A stretch of 17,970 nucleotides of DNA, from NCBI GenBank assembly GCA_026981635.1, contig JALSIF010000164.1, positions 1-17,970 of the forward strand, written 5' to 3'. Shown here in pieces: positions 5,599-13,432 of the stretch. Made by a program: the position numbers and the translations under genes. The stretch comes from a bacterium (GTDB lineage Bacteria; 4484-113; JALSIF01). Position 1 is the first letter of the stretch. Each line of letters starts with the position of its first letter. A model generated the notes under the pieces. The model was not told the origin of the DNA and searched no databases. It saw only the letters and a program-made list of their open reading frames with translations.

Positions 5599-6933
5599 AT
5601 GGCCACACTAGCAGCCACCCAGGAGATCGCCCAGGCGGTCCGCTCTCCCGAGCTACTCAAGCGAGTCTACTTCACCCTAGGGGCGATTGCCATCTACGTG
5701 CTGGTTAACTACATCCCCACCCCGGGGGTTGACCCGACCGCCATCCAGCAGTTCATCCAGAGTGCGGGAGCAGGTAACCTGCTTGGCATTTTTAACCTCT
5801 TCGTGGGGGGGGGGCTGGCCCGCCTCTCGGTGCTCGCCCTGGGCATCATGCCCTACATCAACGCCTCCATCATGCTCCAGGTCCTCTCCGCGGTCTATCC
5901 CGAGCTTCGGGAGATGCAGCAGGAGGGAGATCTGGGACGGCGCCAGTACGCCCGCATTACCCGTCTGCTAACCGTATTTCTCGCTGCCCTGCAGGCGGGC
6001 GGTCTGATGATTGCCCTACTGCAGACGGTAGAGCCCACCGTGGAGCGCACCGGCGGTTTCTGGCTGGGCATGGTGGTGGCTTTCCTTTCCCTGGTGGCGG
6101 GCGCCATGTTCATGATGTGGCTGGGGGAGGAGATCACCAAGCACGGCATCGGAAACGGGGTTTCTCTGCTCATCTTCATCGGCATCATTCAGAACTTGCC
6201 GGTCCAGCTCTCGGGAGAGTTTCAGGCGGTGGCGGCCGACCCGCGCCGCGCCCTTCCTCTGGGGATTCTCTTCTTCTCACTCTTTGCCATCACCGTGGGG
6301 GCAGTCTTCATCACCCTGGCAGTGAGAAAGGTCCCCGTTCACTACCCGAGGAAGCAGGTGGCAGGCCGACTGGTGGGTGGCCAAGCCTCCTTCCTACCCA
6401 TCAAGATGGCCCAGGCGGGCGTCATCCCGATCATCTTTGCCATTGCGGTGAGGATGTTTCCCTCAACCTTGACATTAATTCCCTCTCTGCGCCCTACCGA
6501 GAATGAGCTAATGCTAAGCTTTATGACTTTTTGGAATAACTTCTGGTTTGAGGTTATTAGTACCTTCCTGCTGGTAGTTTTCTTCACCTTCATCTATACT
6601 GCCATCATCTTTAACACCCAGGAGATCGCCAAGAACCTCCAGCGCCAGGGTGGGTTTATCCCCGGCATCCAGCCGGGGCGAAAGACATTTGAATACCTAG
6701 ACAAGATCCTATTTCGGGTGACCTTTTTTGGTTCCATTGCCTTGGGGCTCATCACCATCTTGCCCTCGGTTCTTAGGGAGGCTACTGGCATTCAGACCCT
6801 ATTCATCTCGGGTATTGGGCTTCTCATCATCGTGGGTGTCGCCATTGATACCCTGCAGCAGCTTGCCGCCCACATGGTGATGCGTCGCTACACCGGGTTC
6901 AGGCGCACTGCCACCCGGGTCAGGTACCGCTGA
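5599..6933 (+). CDS. secY: Protein translocase subunit SecY
   Basis: SecY is the pore of the SecYEG translocon in the cytoplasmic membrane. The 444-residue protein has the usual N-terminal helix (about 21-39), a plug-region segment near 55-70, and the signature L-A-L-G-I-M-P-Y-I-N-A-S-I-M at about 79-92. Further on are G-I-G-N-G-V-S-L-L-I-F-I, the cytosolic loop Q-A-S-F-L-P-I-K-M-A-Q-A-G-V-I-P-I-I-F-A, and I-P-G-I-Q-P-G-R-K-T. The pattern fits ten membrane helices. A run of ten G at 5805-5814 encodes conserved glycines. The segment at about 6470-6610 drops to about 38-45% G+C, in contrast with its surroundings. The stop is TGA, in a neighbourhood of TAG stops. Confidence 0.98.
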   Translation: MATLAATQEIAQAVRSPELLKRVYFTLGAIAIYVLVNYIPTPGVDPTAIQQFIQSAGAGNLLGIFNLFVGGGLARLSVLALGIMPYINASIMLQVLSAVYPELREMQQEGDLGRRQYARITRLLTVFLAALQAGGLMIALLQTVEPTVERTGGFWLGMVVAFLSLVAGAMFMMWLGEEITKHGIGNGVSLLIFIGIIQNLPVQLSGEFQAVAADPRRALPLGILFFSLFAITVGAVFITLAVRKVPVHYPRKQVAGRLVGGQASFLPIKMAQAGVIPIIFAIAVRMFPSTLTLIPSLRPTENELMLSFMTFWNNFWFEVISTFLLVVFFTFIYTAIIFNTQEIAKNLQRQGGFIPGIQPGRKTFEYLDKILFRVTFFGSIALGLITILPSVLREATGIQTLFISGIGLLIIVGVAIDTLQQLAAHMVMRRYTGFRRTATRVRYR

Positions 6934-6938
6934 TCCCC

Positions 6939-7598
6939 ATGGGGCGGGTCTTCGTTCTGGTGGGTCCCCCCGGCTCGGGCAAGGGCACCCAGGCTGAGCT
7001 TTTGAGGGAGCGCTTTGGCCTGGTCCACTTTGACATGGGGGGAGAGCTTCGCCGGGAGATGGCCTCGGGGAGCGAGCTGGGGGAGACCATTGCCGGCTAC
7101 GTAAACCAGGGCAAGCTGGTCCCCCTGCCCATCATCGCCGAGATCGTGGGCAAGTTCCTGCGAGAAAACAAGCGGGCCGACATCCTGTTTGACGGCTTTC
7201 CCAGAAGCCTGGAGCAGGCCGAGGTGCTTGACCGGGCCATAGAGGGGGAGGGAGAGCTAGAGCTAAGGGCGGTGTTTAACTTTGTCATCCCCAAGGAGAT
7301 GCTCCTTGAGCGGGTGGTCTACCGGCGGCTCTGCCCGGAGTGTGGGGCGGTGTATAACCTTCGCACCAGCCCCCCGCGGGAGGATGAGCTTTGCGACCGC
7401 TGTGGGGCAAAGCTTATCCAGCGCAGCGACGACCGGGAGGAGGTCTTCCTGGAGCGCTATGAGACCCAGTATGAGGGGTATGTGGTGCCGGTAATCCAGC
7501 ACTACCGCAAGATGGGCAAGGTGATAGACATTGACGCTACCCGCTCGGTGGGGGAGATCTTTGCCCAGCTGGAGGAGAGCGTTGCGCAAGGTCAGTAG
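6939..7598 (+). CDS. adk: Adenylate kinase, long form with zinc-type LID
   Basis: Adk interconverts ATP + AMP and 2 ADP in the cytoplasm. The P-loop is G9-P-P-G-S-G-K-G-T17; the family signature L-F-D-G-F-P-R-S-L-E-Q-A follows at 83-94; and the LID (about residues 125-165) has four cysteines, C132-x2-C135 and C152-x2-C155, which suggest structural zinc. Q-R-S-D-D follows. The length of 219 is typical. The AMP-site motif normally read as S-T-G-D-M-L-R appears here as D-M-G-G-E-L-R, so the AMP-contacting Thr and the Asp are replaced while the Arg is kept. There is no clear ribosome binding site; the ATG is five bases after the secY stop, so coupling is likely. The gene overlaps the start of map. 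Confidence 0.95.
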   Translation: MGRVFVLVGPPGSGKGTQAELLRERFGLVHFDMGGELRREMASGSELGETIAGYVNQGKLVPLPIIAEIVGKFLRENKRADILFDGFPRSLEQAEVLDRAIEGEGELELRAVFNFVIPKEMLLERVVYRRLCPECGAVYNLRTSPPREDELCDRCGAKLIQRSDDREEVFLERYETQYEGYVVPVIQHYRKMGKVIDIDATRSVGEIFAQLEESVAQGQ

Positions 7599-8388
7599 AG
7601 CCATCCGCCTCAAGCGCCTGTCCGATCTTCGGGGGATCAGAGCAAGCGGCCTGGTCTCCGCCGGGGTGCTTAGGATGATGGAGGAGTGGATCCGCCCCGG
7701 CGTTTCCACCGCCGAGCTTGACCGGCTGGCCGAGGACTATATCCGCTCCCACGGTGGGGTGCCCGCTTTTAAGGGCTACCGGGGCTTTCCCGCCACCATC
7801 TGCAGCTCGGTAAACGAGGAGATCATCCACGCCATCCCCAGCGGCCGGCGGGTGCTGAGGGAGGGGGACGTGATCACCATTGACGTGGGCACGGTTCTAA
7901 ACGGCTACTTCTCCGACACCGCCCGCACCTACTTCGTGGGGGAGGGGGAGCCGCCGGAGGAGGTGGGGCGTCTGCTTGAGGGGACGGAGAGCGCCCTCTG
8001 GGCCGGTATCCGCCGGATGCGCACGGGGGGCAGGCTGGGGGAGGTGTCGGCGGCCATTGAGGAGGAGCTGGCTCGCTTTGGCCTTACCGTCATCCGCGAG
8101 CTCACCGGCCACGGGGTGGGCTTTGAGCTCCACGAGCCGGCGCCGGTGGTATACAACTTTGGCTCTCCCGACGAGGGACCGGTGCTGGAGGACGGCCTGG
8201 TGATTGCCATAGAACCTATGGCAAGTCTTGGCTCAGGTGATATAATCCCTTGTTCTGACGGCTGGACCTACAAGACCCGGGATGGGTCACTTTCGGCGCA
8301 CTTTGAACATACGGTGGGTCTGTGGCAGGGTGAGCCGGTCGTGCTCACCGACCCCGACTGGGAGGTAGGCTGGTCTCAGGACTACTAG
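7582..8388 (+). CDS. map: Type I methionine aminopeptidase
   Basis: Map removes the initiator methionine from nascent proteins. All five metal ligands are present: D101 (I-D-V-G), D112 (F-S-D-T-A), H177 (G-H-G-V-G), E211 (I-E-P-M) and E242 (H-F-E-H-T), plus the substrate-site H83 (E-I-I-H-A-I-P). No ATG, and no GTG, lies near the expected start. A TTG at 7582 is preceded by GGAGGAGAG at 7571-7579 and gives 268 residues. This start lies 17 bases inside adk. The TTG at 7531 would add 17 residues from the adk region that do not resemble the family. The N-terminus is slightly longer and more basic than the usual one, and the usual S-x-x-E-I-x-x-M-R-x-A-G is seen as [10 protein letters not shown]. 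Confidence 0.95.
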   Translation: MRKVSRAIRLKRLSDLRGIRASGLVSAGVLRMMEEWIRPGVSTAELDRLAEDYIRSHGGVPAFKGYRGFPATICSSVNEEIIHAIPSGRRVLREGDVITIDVGTVLNGYFSDTARTYFVGEGEPPEEVGRLLEGTESALWAGIRRMRTGGRLGEVSAAIEEELARFGLTVIRELTGHGVGFELHEPAPVVYNFGSPDEGPVLEDGLVIAIEPMASLGSGDIIPCSDGWTYKTRDGSLSAHFEHTVGLWQGEPVVLTDPDWEVGWSQDY

Positions 8389-8399
8389 GAGAAGGCAAA

Positions 8400-8627
8400 T
8401 TGGGAAAAACTGACACCATCGTCGTTGAGGGGACCGTGATCCAGGCGCTACCCAACGGCATGTTCAAGGTTAGGCTTGACAACGGGCATGAGGTGCTGGC
8501 CCACATCTCGGGCAAGATCCGCATCCACTACATAAAGATCTTGCCCGGTGACCGGGTGCGGCTGGAGATCTCCCCCTACGACCCTGCCCGGGGACGGATC
8601 GTCTACCGGCTAAGGACAACCGAGTAG
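8400..8627 (+). CDS. infA: Translation initiation factor IF-1
   Basis: IF-1 binds the 30S A site during initiation. The 75-residue OB-fold protein has [35 protein letters not shown] and [13 protein letters not shown]. The only start that matches the family's M-x-K-x-D-T-I beginning is TTG at 8400, with AGGAGAAGG at 8387-8395 upstream. This is the second TTG start in a row after map. It is 11 bases after the map stop. Confidence 0.98.
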   Translation: MGKTDTIVVEGTVIQALPNGMFKVRLDNGHEVLAHISGKIRIHYIKILPGDRVRLEISPYDPARGRIVYRLRTTE

Positions 8628-8654
8628 ATCCGAGGGTAGAGAGGAAGTTAGCCC

Positions 8655-8771
8655 ATGAAGGTAAAGGCAAGCATCAAGAAGCGGTGTGCCCACTGCCAGA
8701 TCGTGCGGCGCAAGGGGCGGGTCTATGTGATCTGCAAGCGCAATCCCCGCCACAAGCAGCGCCAGGGATAG
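8655..8771 (+). CDS. rpmJ: Large-subunit ribosomal protein L36, zinc-binding type
   Basis: This 38-residue protein begins [10 protein letters not shown] and ends H-K-Q-R-Q-G, the L36 pattern. The zinc ligands are intact: C11, C14, C27 and H33 (C-x2-C-x12-C-x5-H). This contrasts with the degraded cysteine pairs in S14, L24 and S4 of the same cluster. It lies between infA and rpsM as in most bacteria. Its stop overlaps the GGAGG (8771-8775) used by rpsM. Confidence 0.96.
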   Translation: MKVKASIKKRCAHCQIVRRKGRVYVICKRNPRHKQRQG

Positions 8772-8781
8772 GAGGTAGGGT

Positions 8782-9168
8782 ATGGCACGCATTGAAGGAG
8801 TAGACCTACCCAAGAACAAGCGGGTGGTGATCGGGCTTACCTACATCTTTGGCATCGGCCTTTCCCGCGCAAAGAAGATTCTCACCAAGGCGGGGGTGGA
8901 CGAGAACATCCGGGTAAAGGACCTTACCGACGAGCAGGTTAACGCCATCCGCCAGGCCATCCAGGAGCTGGGCTACAAGATTGAGGGTGAGCTCAGAAAG
9001 GAGCGGGCGATGGCCATAAAGAGATTGATTGAGATCAACTGCTACCGGGGGATGCGCCACCGGATGGGCCTCCCCGTCCGGGGGCAGCGCACCCATACCA
9101 ACGCCCGCACTCGCAAGGGTCCGCGCCGCCAGGCGGTGGCGGGCAAGAAGCGGCCAGGGAAGAAGTAG
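8782..9168 (+). CDS. rpsM: Small-subunit ribosomal protein S13
   Basis: S13 is in the head of the 30S subunit and forms intersubunit bridges. The 128-residue product starts [13 protein letters not shown] and has I-F-G-I-G-L-S-R-A in the helix-two-turn-helix region. It also has [25 protein letters not shown], and a basic C-terminal tail that reaches the tRNA sites. GGAGG at 8771-8775 lies six bases from the ATG. A 58-base gap follows before rpsK; I see no terminator or promoter in it. Confidence 0.98.
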   Translation: MARIEGVDLPKNKRVVIGLTYIFGIGLSRAKKILTKAGVDENIRVKDLTDEQVNAIRQAIQELGYKIEGELRKERAMAIKRLIEINCYRGMRHRMGLPVRGQRTHTNARTRKGPRRQAVAGKKRPGKK

Positions 9169-9226
9169 TCTCACCCTGAGCGGGAACCAAATCTAGGTAC
9201 GGGAGAGCGGTCAGGAGGATAGAGCA

Positions 9227-9625
9227 ATGGCCAAACCGAAACGCAGAGGCAGGCAGACCAAGCGCAAGAAGAAGCTAAATGTCCCCAAGGGACGGGTCTA
9301 TATCCACTCCACCTTCAACAACACCATCGTTACCATCACCGACGAGGAGGGCAACGTGGTCACCTGGGCCAGCGGCGGAACGGTGGGCTTTAAGGGGACC
9401 AAGAAGGGGACCGCCTACGCGGCACAACTTGCCGCCGAGCAGGCCTGCCGTAGGGCGATGGACATGGGAATGGCCGAGGTGGAGATCTACACCAAGGGTC
9501 CGGGCAGCGGCAAGGATGCGGCGGTAAGGACGGTAAATAACGTGGGGCTCAAGGTAAACCTGATCAAGGACATCACCCCGGTGCCCCACAACGGCTGCCG
9601 GCCCAAGAAGCGCAAGCGCGGCTAG
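9227..9625 (+). CDS. rpsK: Small-subunit ribosomal protein S11
   Basis: S11 is on the 30S platform near the E site. The 132-residue product contains [46 protein letters not shown] and the C-terminal [18 protein letters not shown]. The Asn-Gly in H-N-G-C-R-P is the site known to form isoaspartate in E. coli S11. AGGAGG at 9213-9218 precedes the ATG by eight bases. Confidence 0.98.
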   Translation: MAKPKRRGRQTKRKKKLNVPKGRVYIHSTFNNTIVTITDEEGNVVTWASGGTVGFKGTKKGTAYAAQLAAEQACRRAMDMGMAEVEIYTKGPGSGKDAAVRTVNNVGLKVNLIKDITPVPHNGCRPKKRKRG

Positions 9626-9645
9626 GGATGGGAGGAGCGTAGCCT

Positions 9646-10278
9646 ATGGTTGACCTCAGAGGACCAGTCTGCAAGTACAGCCGCGCCTTCGGGCGCAAGG
9701 TGGACAACAAGCCCCCCCACAAGGACCCCCTCTCGCGGCGCCCCTACCCGCCGGGACCGCGCCGGCGGCGCAAGCGCCTCTCCGACTACGGCAAGCACCT
9801 GCGTGAGGTGCAGATCGCCCGCTTCATCTACCGCATCTACGAGAAGCAGTTTCGGCGCTACTTCCTGGAGGCCAAGCGCTCACCGGGCCGCACCGACGTT
9901 GAGCTGGTGAGGCTGCTTGAGCGGCGGCTGGACAACGTGATCTACAAGGCCGGCTTTGCGGTCACCCGCCGCCAGGCCAGGCAGCTGGTGGTCCACCGCC
10001 ACTTTGAGGTCAAGCGGGGCGACCACGACTGGCGCTGTGTGGATCGGCCCAGCTTCCAGGTCAGGGTGGGGGACCGCATCCGGGTCAAGCCCTCCAAGCG
10101 GGAGAAGGAGTATTTCCAGCTGGTTAGGGAGGAGGTTACCCCCCTCAAGGAGGAATATTGGCTAAGCGTGGACCCGGAGGTGATGGAGATAGAGGTCACT
10201 GCACTTCCCGAGCCGCGGGAGGAGGAGCTGGCCTTTGACCCCGCCATGATCGTGGAGTACTACTCCAAGTACGTCTAG
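9646..10278 (+). CDS. rpsD: Small-subunit ribosomal protein S4
   Basis: S4 starts 30S assembly at the 5' domain of 16S rRNA and, in E. coli, represses the alpha operon. The 210-residue product has the S4 arrangement: a basic N-terminal region (P-Y-P-P-G and then R-R-K-R-L-S-D-Y-G-K-H-L), a helical domain with R-L-D-N-V-I-Y-K-A-G-F-A, and the S4 RNA-binding domain from about residue 98 (T-R-R-Q-A-R-Q-L-V-V-H-R-H-F). The zinc knuckle found in many S4 proteins near the N-terminus (C-x2-C) is reduced to C9-K-Y-S12, so this is a zinc-less form that keeps the first Cys. GGGAGGAG at 9630-9636 precedes ATG 9646. Confidence 0.97.
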   Translation: MVDLRGPVCKYSRAFGRKVDNKPPHKDPLSRRPYPPGPRRRRKRLSDYGKHLREVQIARFIYRIYEKQFRRYFLEAKRSPGRTDVELVRLLERRLDNVIYKAGFAVTRRQARQLVVHRHFEVKRGDHDWRCVDRPSFQVRVGDRIRVKPSKREKEYFQLVREEVTPLKEEYWLSVDPEVMEIEVTALPEPREEELAFDPAMIVEYYSKYV

Positions 10279-10281
10279 TCG

Positions 10282-10290
10282 AAAGGAGGT
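10282..10290 (+). promoter_or_regulatory. Near-perfect Shine-Dalgarno of rpoA
   Basis: AAAGGAGGT lies three bases after the rpsD stop and ten bases before the rpoA ATG at 10301. It is among the strongest anti-16S complements in the window. It fixes the start at 10301 rather than the in-frame ATG at 10310. Confidence 0.8.
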
Positions 10291-10300
10291 CTTTTCTGCT

Positions 10301-11287
10301 ATGGCCACCATGGGAAGCGTGAGCCTGAGAAAGCTTAATCTGATCAACCTGCTCACCATGGAGCGGAGGATCAGCGAGGACGGCCGGGTGGGGGAGTTTG
10401 TCATCACTCCGCTTCCCCGCGGCATGGGCACCACCTTCGGCAATGCCCTAAGAAGGGTGCTTCTTAGCTCCATCAAGGGGGATGCCATCACCTACTTCAA
10501 GATTGAGGGGCTCTACCACGAGTTCTCCCCCATGCCGGGCATCCGCGAGGACTCGGTGGAGATCCTGCTCAACCTGCGCAAGATTCCGGTGATGATTGAG
10601 GGGGAGCGCACCACGGCGGTGCTGAGGATGGATGTGGAGGGAAAGCGGGTGGTCACCGCAGCCGACTTTGAGCCCAACCCCGAGGTGCGCATTCTCAACC
10701 CTAAGGAGCAGTACATCTGCGAGCTGGTGAGGGACGACGCCAAGTTCCGCCTGGAGGCTACCATCATGCGCGGGGTGGGCTATGTGCCTGCGATGGAGAA
10801 CCGCTCCGACCAGCAGCCCATCGGGGTGATCACCCTGGATGCCAACTACAGCCCGGTTGAGCGGGTCACCTACCAGATTGAGAAGACCCGGGTGGGCTCT
10901 GACACCAACCTGGACAAGCTGATCCTTACCATTGAGACCAACGGGCTAAAGACCCCCGACCAGGTGCTGGCTGAGGCGGCAAGCTTCCTGGGCAAGTACT
11001 TCAACTGGCTGACCAACGAGGAGATCAAGGCCGGCGCGCTGGGGGTTCTGGCCGAGGAGCCCAAGCCGGAGGAGGAGGACATCCTGGAGAAGCCCATCCA
11101 GTTCCTCGGTCTCAGCAAGCGCTCGGAAAACTGCCTGCTGCACGAGGGGATTGACACCATCGGCAAGCTGATTGAGAAGACCCCCGAAGACCTGCTCAAT
11201 ATCAGGAGCTTCGGTGAACGAAGCCTGATTGAGGTGGTAGACAAGCTGGCCCAGTATGAGCTCTACCTGAGGGAGATGGAAGAGTAG
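10301..11287 (+). CDS. rpoA: DNA-directed RNA polymerase subunit alpha
   Basis: Alpha (328 residues) nucleates polymerase assembly. The N-terminal dimerisation domain carries P-L-P-R-G-M-G-T-T-F-G-N-A-L-R-R-V-L-L-S-S near 37-57, and G-V-G-Y-V-P-A near 158-164. An acidic linker (A-E-E-P-K-P-E-E-E-D) leads to the C-terminal domain at about 265-328. The residues that contact the UP element in E. coli are all recognisable there: R274, N277, C278, G305, R307 (Lys in E. coli), S308 and E311. UP-element and activator contacts are therefore probably normal. Its position between rpsD and rplQ is standard. Confidence 0.98.
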   Translation: MATMGSVSLRKLNLINLLTMERRISEDGRVGEFVITPLPRGMGTTFGNALRRVLLSSIKGDAITYFKIEGLYHEFSPMPGIREDSVEILLNLRKIPVMIEGERTTAVLRMDVEGKRVVTAADFEPNPEVRILNPKEQYICELVRDDAKFRLEATIMRGVGYVPAMENRSDQQPIGVITLDANYSPVERVTYQIEKTRVGSDTNLDKLILTIETNGLKTPDQVLAEAASFLGKYFNWLTNEEIKAGALGVLAEEPKPEEEDILEKPIQFLGLSKRSENCLLHEGIDTIGKLIEKTPEDLLNIRSFGERSLIEVVDKLAQYELYLREMEE

Positions 11288-11317
11288 GATAACCCTGACT
11301 GAGCGGGGAGATTTGCC

Positions 11318-11731
11318 ATGCGCCACAAGAAAGGAAATCGCAAGCTGGGAAAGCCCTTTGATCAGCGCCTCGCCCTCATCCGGGGGCAGGTGGACTCGCT
11401 CTTTCAGCACGGCCGTCTGACCACTACCGAGGCGCGGGCCAAGGAGGTGCGCCGGCTGGCCGAGAAGCTAATCACCCGGGCCAAGCGGGGCGGGCTGAAC
11501 GACCTTCGCTACATCAACCGCTTCCTCTACACCAAGCAGGCCTACCTCAACCTCAAAAACGAGATCGTCCCCGCGGTGGGTGAGCGTAAAAGTGGCTTTG
11601 TCTCCCTGGTCAAGCTAGGCTACCGTCGGGGGGACGGGGCGAAGATGGTCCGCGTCTACCTCCCCGACTGGCGGCCGCCCTTTACCGAGCGCAAACCCAG
11701 GGAGGAAGAGGAAGGCGAAGAGGAGGCCTGA
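11318..11731 (+). CDS. rplQ: Large-subunit ribosomal protein L17
   Basis: L17 lies near the exit tunnel. The N-terminus M-R-H-K-K-G-N-R-K-L-G-K is diagnostic, followed by L-T-T-T-E-A-R-A-K-E-V-R-R-L-A-E-K-L-I-T-like sequence and V-S-L-V-K-L-G-Y-R-R-G-D-G-A. At 137 residues it is longer than the usual ~116-120. The end is P-R-E-E-E-E-G-E-E-E-A, a short acidic tail like, but much smaller than, those on S17 and S5. GGGGAG at 11305-11310 precedes the ATG. The stop TGA (11729-11731) lies close to the uncertain start of truA. Confidence 0.97.
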   Translation: MRHKKGNRKLGKPFDQRLALIRGQVDSLFQHGRLTTTEARAKEVRRLAEKLITRAKRGGLNDLRYINRFLYTKQAYLNLKNEIVPAVGERKSGFVSLVKLGYRRGDGAKMVRVYLPDWRPPFTERKPREEEEGEEEA

Positions 11732-11736
11732 ACGCC

Positions 11737-12540
11737 CTGCCAGGGGAGGAGGGCAGAGGGCAGTCCCATAAGCTCAAACTTACTCTCCAGTATCGCGGGC
11801 AGGGTTTCTACGGCAGCCAGTATCAGCCCCAGCGCCGCACGGTGGAAGGGGTGCTGAGGGAGGCCCTGGCCACCCTCTATGGGGGTGTCTACCCCAAGCT
11901 AGAACTTGCCGGCCGGACCGACACCGGAGTAAACGCCCTGGGGCAGGTGGCCTCCCTGCCGCCGCTGCCCCACCCGATGGGGGAGGAGGAGCTGATGGTG
12001 GTCCTAAACCGCGCCCTGCCCGAGGACCTCAGGGTGGTGGAGGCAAGGCGGGTGCGGGCCGATTTCCACGCCCGCTTCTCCGCCCTGAGCCGCACCTATG
12101 AGTATGTGATCTGGACCGACCCGGCCCAGCCGGTGGAGTGGGCCTGGCGAAGCTTCTACCTACCGGGGGCTGAGCTAGACCTCGGGGTGATGGAGGAGCT
12201 GTGCGGTGAGTTTCTGAAACTGGAGGAGTTCTCCCACCTCGCCAGCCAGGTCCCCGCGGGGGAGGGGAGGGTGAGGCTCCACCAGTTTCAGGTGGAAAGG
12301 CTGCCTTCCAGGGTAGTCTTTTCCGTTCGGGCAAACCGGTTTCTCTACCGGATGGTCAGGCACATGGTGGGACTGCTCATCAAGGCGGGGCTTTCGCGCT
12401 TGAAAGTAGAGGAGGCGCGTGCTATCATCGGGCGCCGTTTGCGTCAGGTTTCACCATACCTTGCACCTCCGGTAGGCCTTACCCTGGTTGAGGTTGCCTA
12501 TCCGCAGAAGCTTGAGGAAGTGGAAGATGAAGGAGACTAA
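11737..12540 (+). CDS. truA: tRNA pseudouridine synthase A (start codon uncertain)
   Basis: TruA makes pseudouridine at positions 38-40 of tRNA anticodon stems. The catalytic loop [10 protein letters not shown] contains the Asp nucleophile (residue 62 from the start used here; GAC at 11920). The C-terminal [11 protein letters not shown] and G-L-T-L-V-E-V segments are typical. Family homology ([10 protein letters not shown]...T-V-E-G) clearly begins at about 11770, so the GTG at 11842 is internal. Upstream in frame there is no ATG, GTG or TTG back to a TAA at 11587. CTG 11737, ten bases after GAGGAGG (11720-11726), is my best guess and gives 267 residues; CTG 11728, which overlaps the rplQ stop, is the other. 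The usual Y-D-G-T-x-F-x-G-W is Y-R-G-Q-G-F-Y-G-S. Confidence 0.9.
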   Translation: MPGEEGRGQSHKLKLTLQYRGQGFYGSQYQPQRRTVEGVLREALATLYGGVYPKLELAGRTDTGVNALGQVASLPPLPHPMGEEELMVVLNRALPEDLRVVEARRVRADFHARFSALSRTYEYVIWTDPAQPVEWAWRSFYLPGAELDLGVMEELCGEFLKLEEFSHLASQVPAGEGRVRLHQFQVERLPSRVVFSVRANRFLYRMVRHMVGLLIKAGLSRLKVEEARAIIGRRLRQVSPYLAPPVGLTLVEVAYPQKLEEVEDEGD

Positions 12541-12958
12541 GTGGTACACGCGGGAGCGGGTTGAGCCGCAGTGGTATGTGGTGGATGCGGCCGGGAAAAG
12601 ACTTGGCCGGCTGGCCACCGAGGTGGCCAAGCTCCTCATCGGCAAGCACAAGCCCCACTACACCCCGGGCCAGCTGGTGGGCGACTTCGTCATCGTGGTC
12701 AACTGCGACAAGGTGGTGGTCACCGGCAAGAAGGAGACCGACAAGATCTACTACCGCCACTCGGGCTACCCGGGAGGGCTAAAGGCGCTTAGCTTTAGGG
12801 AGATGATGCAGCGCGACCCCAGGAAGGTGATCCGGCTGGCGGTAAAGGGGATGCTGCCCAAGAACCGCCTGCGGGACAGGCTGATGAGCCGGCTCAAGGT
12901 CTACGCCGGGCCTCACCATCCCCACCAGGCGCAAAAGCCCACTCCCTGGGAGGTATAA
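12527..12958 (+). CDS. rplM: Large-subunit ribosomal protein L13
   Basis: L13 (143 residues from ATG 12527) is an early 50S assembly protein. Signature pieces are K-W-Y-T...[54 protein letters not shown] and [16 protein letters not shown] at 12514-12520 supports ATG 12527, which lies 14 bases inside the end of truA; the upstream TTG at 12488 would add residues the family lacks. It is one of only two TAA-terminated genes here. Confidence 0.98.
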   Translation: MKETKWYTRERVEPQWYVVDAAGKRLGRLATEVAKLLIGKHKPHYTPGQLVGDFVIVVNCDKVVVTGKKETDKIYYRHSGYPGGLKALSFREMMQRDPRKVIRLAVKGMLPKNRLRDRLMSRLKVYAGPHHPHQAQKPTPWEV

Positions 12959-12968
12959 GATTTAGGCG

Positions 12969-13367
12969 ATGAGCACCATAGAGCTGCAAAAGATAACCGT
13001 CGGGCGCCGCAAGCGGGCGGTGGCGAGGGTGATCCTGCGCCCGGGAAGCGGGCAGATCTTCATCAACGGCAAGCCCCTCGCCGACTACTTCCCCCAGGTC
13101 CCCGCCCAGCTTGAGGTGCTGGAGCCGCTCAGGCTCCTGGGGGTGGAAAACGAGTACGACGTCATCGCCAACGTCAGGGGGGGCGGCTGGCACGGCCAGG
13201 CGGGGGCGGTGAAACTGGGCATTGCCCGCTACCTGGTTTACCTTGACCCCTCGGTCAAGCCCAAGCTTCGCCAGCATGGCCTGCTCACCCGCGACCCGCG
13301 GGAGAAGGAGCGCAAGAAGTACGGGCACCTCAGGGCCCGCAAGAAGCCCCAGTACCACAAGCGGTAG
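12969..13367 (+). CDS. rpsI: Small-subunit ribosomal protein S9
   Basis: S9 (132 residues) has a C-terminal tail that reaches the P-site tRNA; here it ends K-K-P-Q-Y-H-K-R, with the conserved terminal Lys-Arg. Other family pieces are V-G-R-R-K-R-A-V-A-R-V-I-L-R-P-G-S-G, I-N-G-K-P-L-A-D-Y-F, V-R-G-G-G-W-H-G-Q-A-G-A-V-K-L-G-I-A-R, and L-L-T-R-D-P-R-E-K-E-R-K-K-Y-G. It pairs with rplM as in most bacteria. The 65-base gap after it holds no convincing terminator or promoter, so read-through into cdaA is plausible. Confidence 0.98.
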   Translation: MSTIELQKITVGRRKRAVARVILRPGSGQIFINGKPLADYFPQVPAQLEVLEPLRLLGVENEYDVIANVRGGGWHGQAGAVKLGIARYLVYLDPSVKPKLRQHGLLTRDPREKERKKYGHLRARKKPQYHKR

Positions 13368-13432
13368 TCGCTCCTCCCGCCCGCAGGCAGAGGATGCCTC
13401 GTTGCTAAGATGGGCCGGGGGCCGCTTTGCCC

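Noticed and set aside
9169-9226. Attenuator or S4 operator between rpsM and rpsK
   Set aside because: No stable stem or pseudoknot-like pattern seen by eye; only the AGGAGG before rpsK stands out.
11842-11844. GTG as truA start
   Set aside because: The conserved first strand and Y-R-G-Q-G-F region of TruA are encoded upstream from 11770 in the same frame, so this GTG is internal.
13406-13432. Promoter or terminator in the rpsI-cdaA gap
   Set aside because: TAAGAT at 13406 has no -35 partner; the GGCC-GGG-GGCC hairpin has a four-base stem and no T run.
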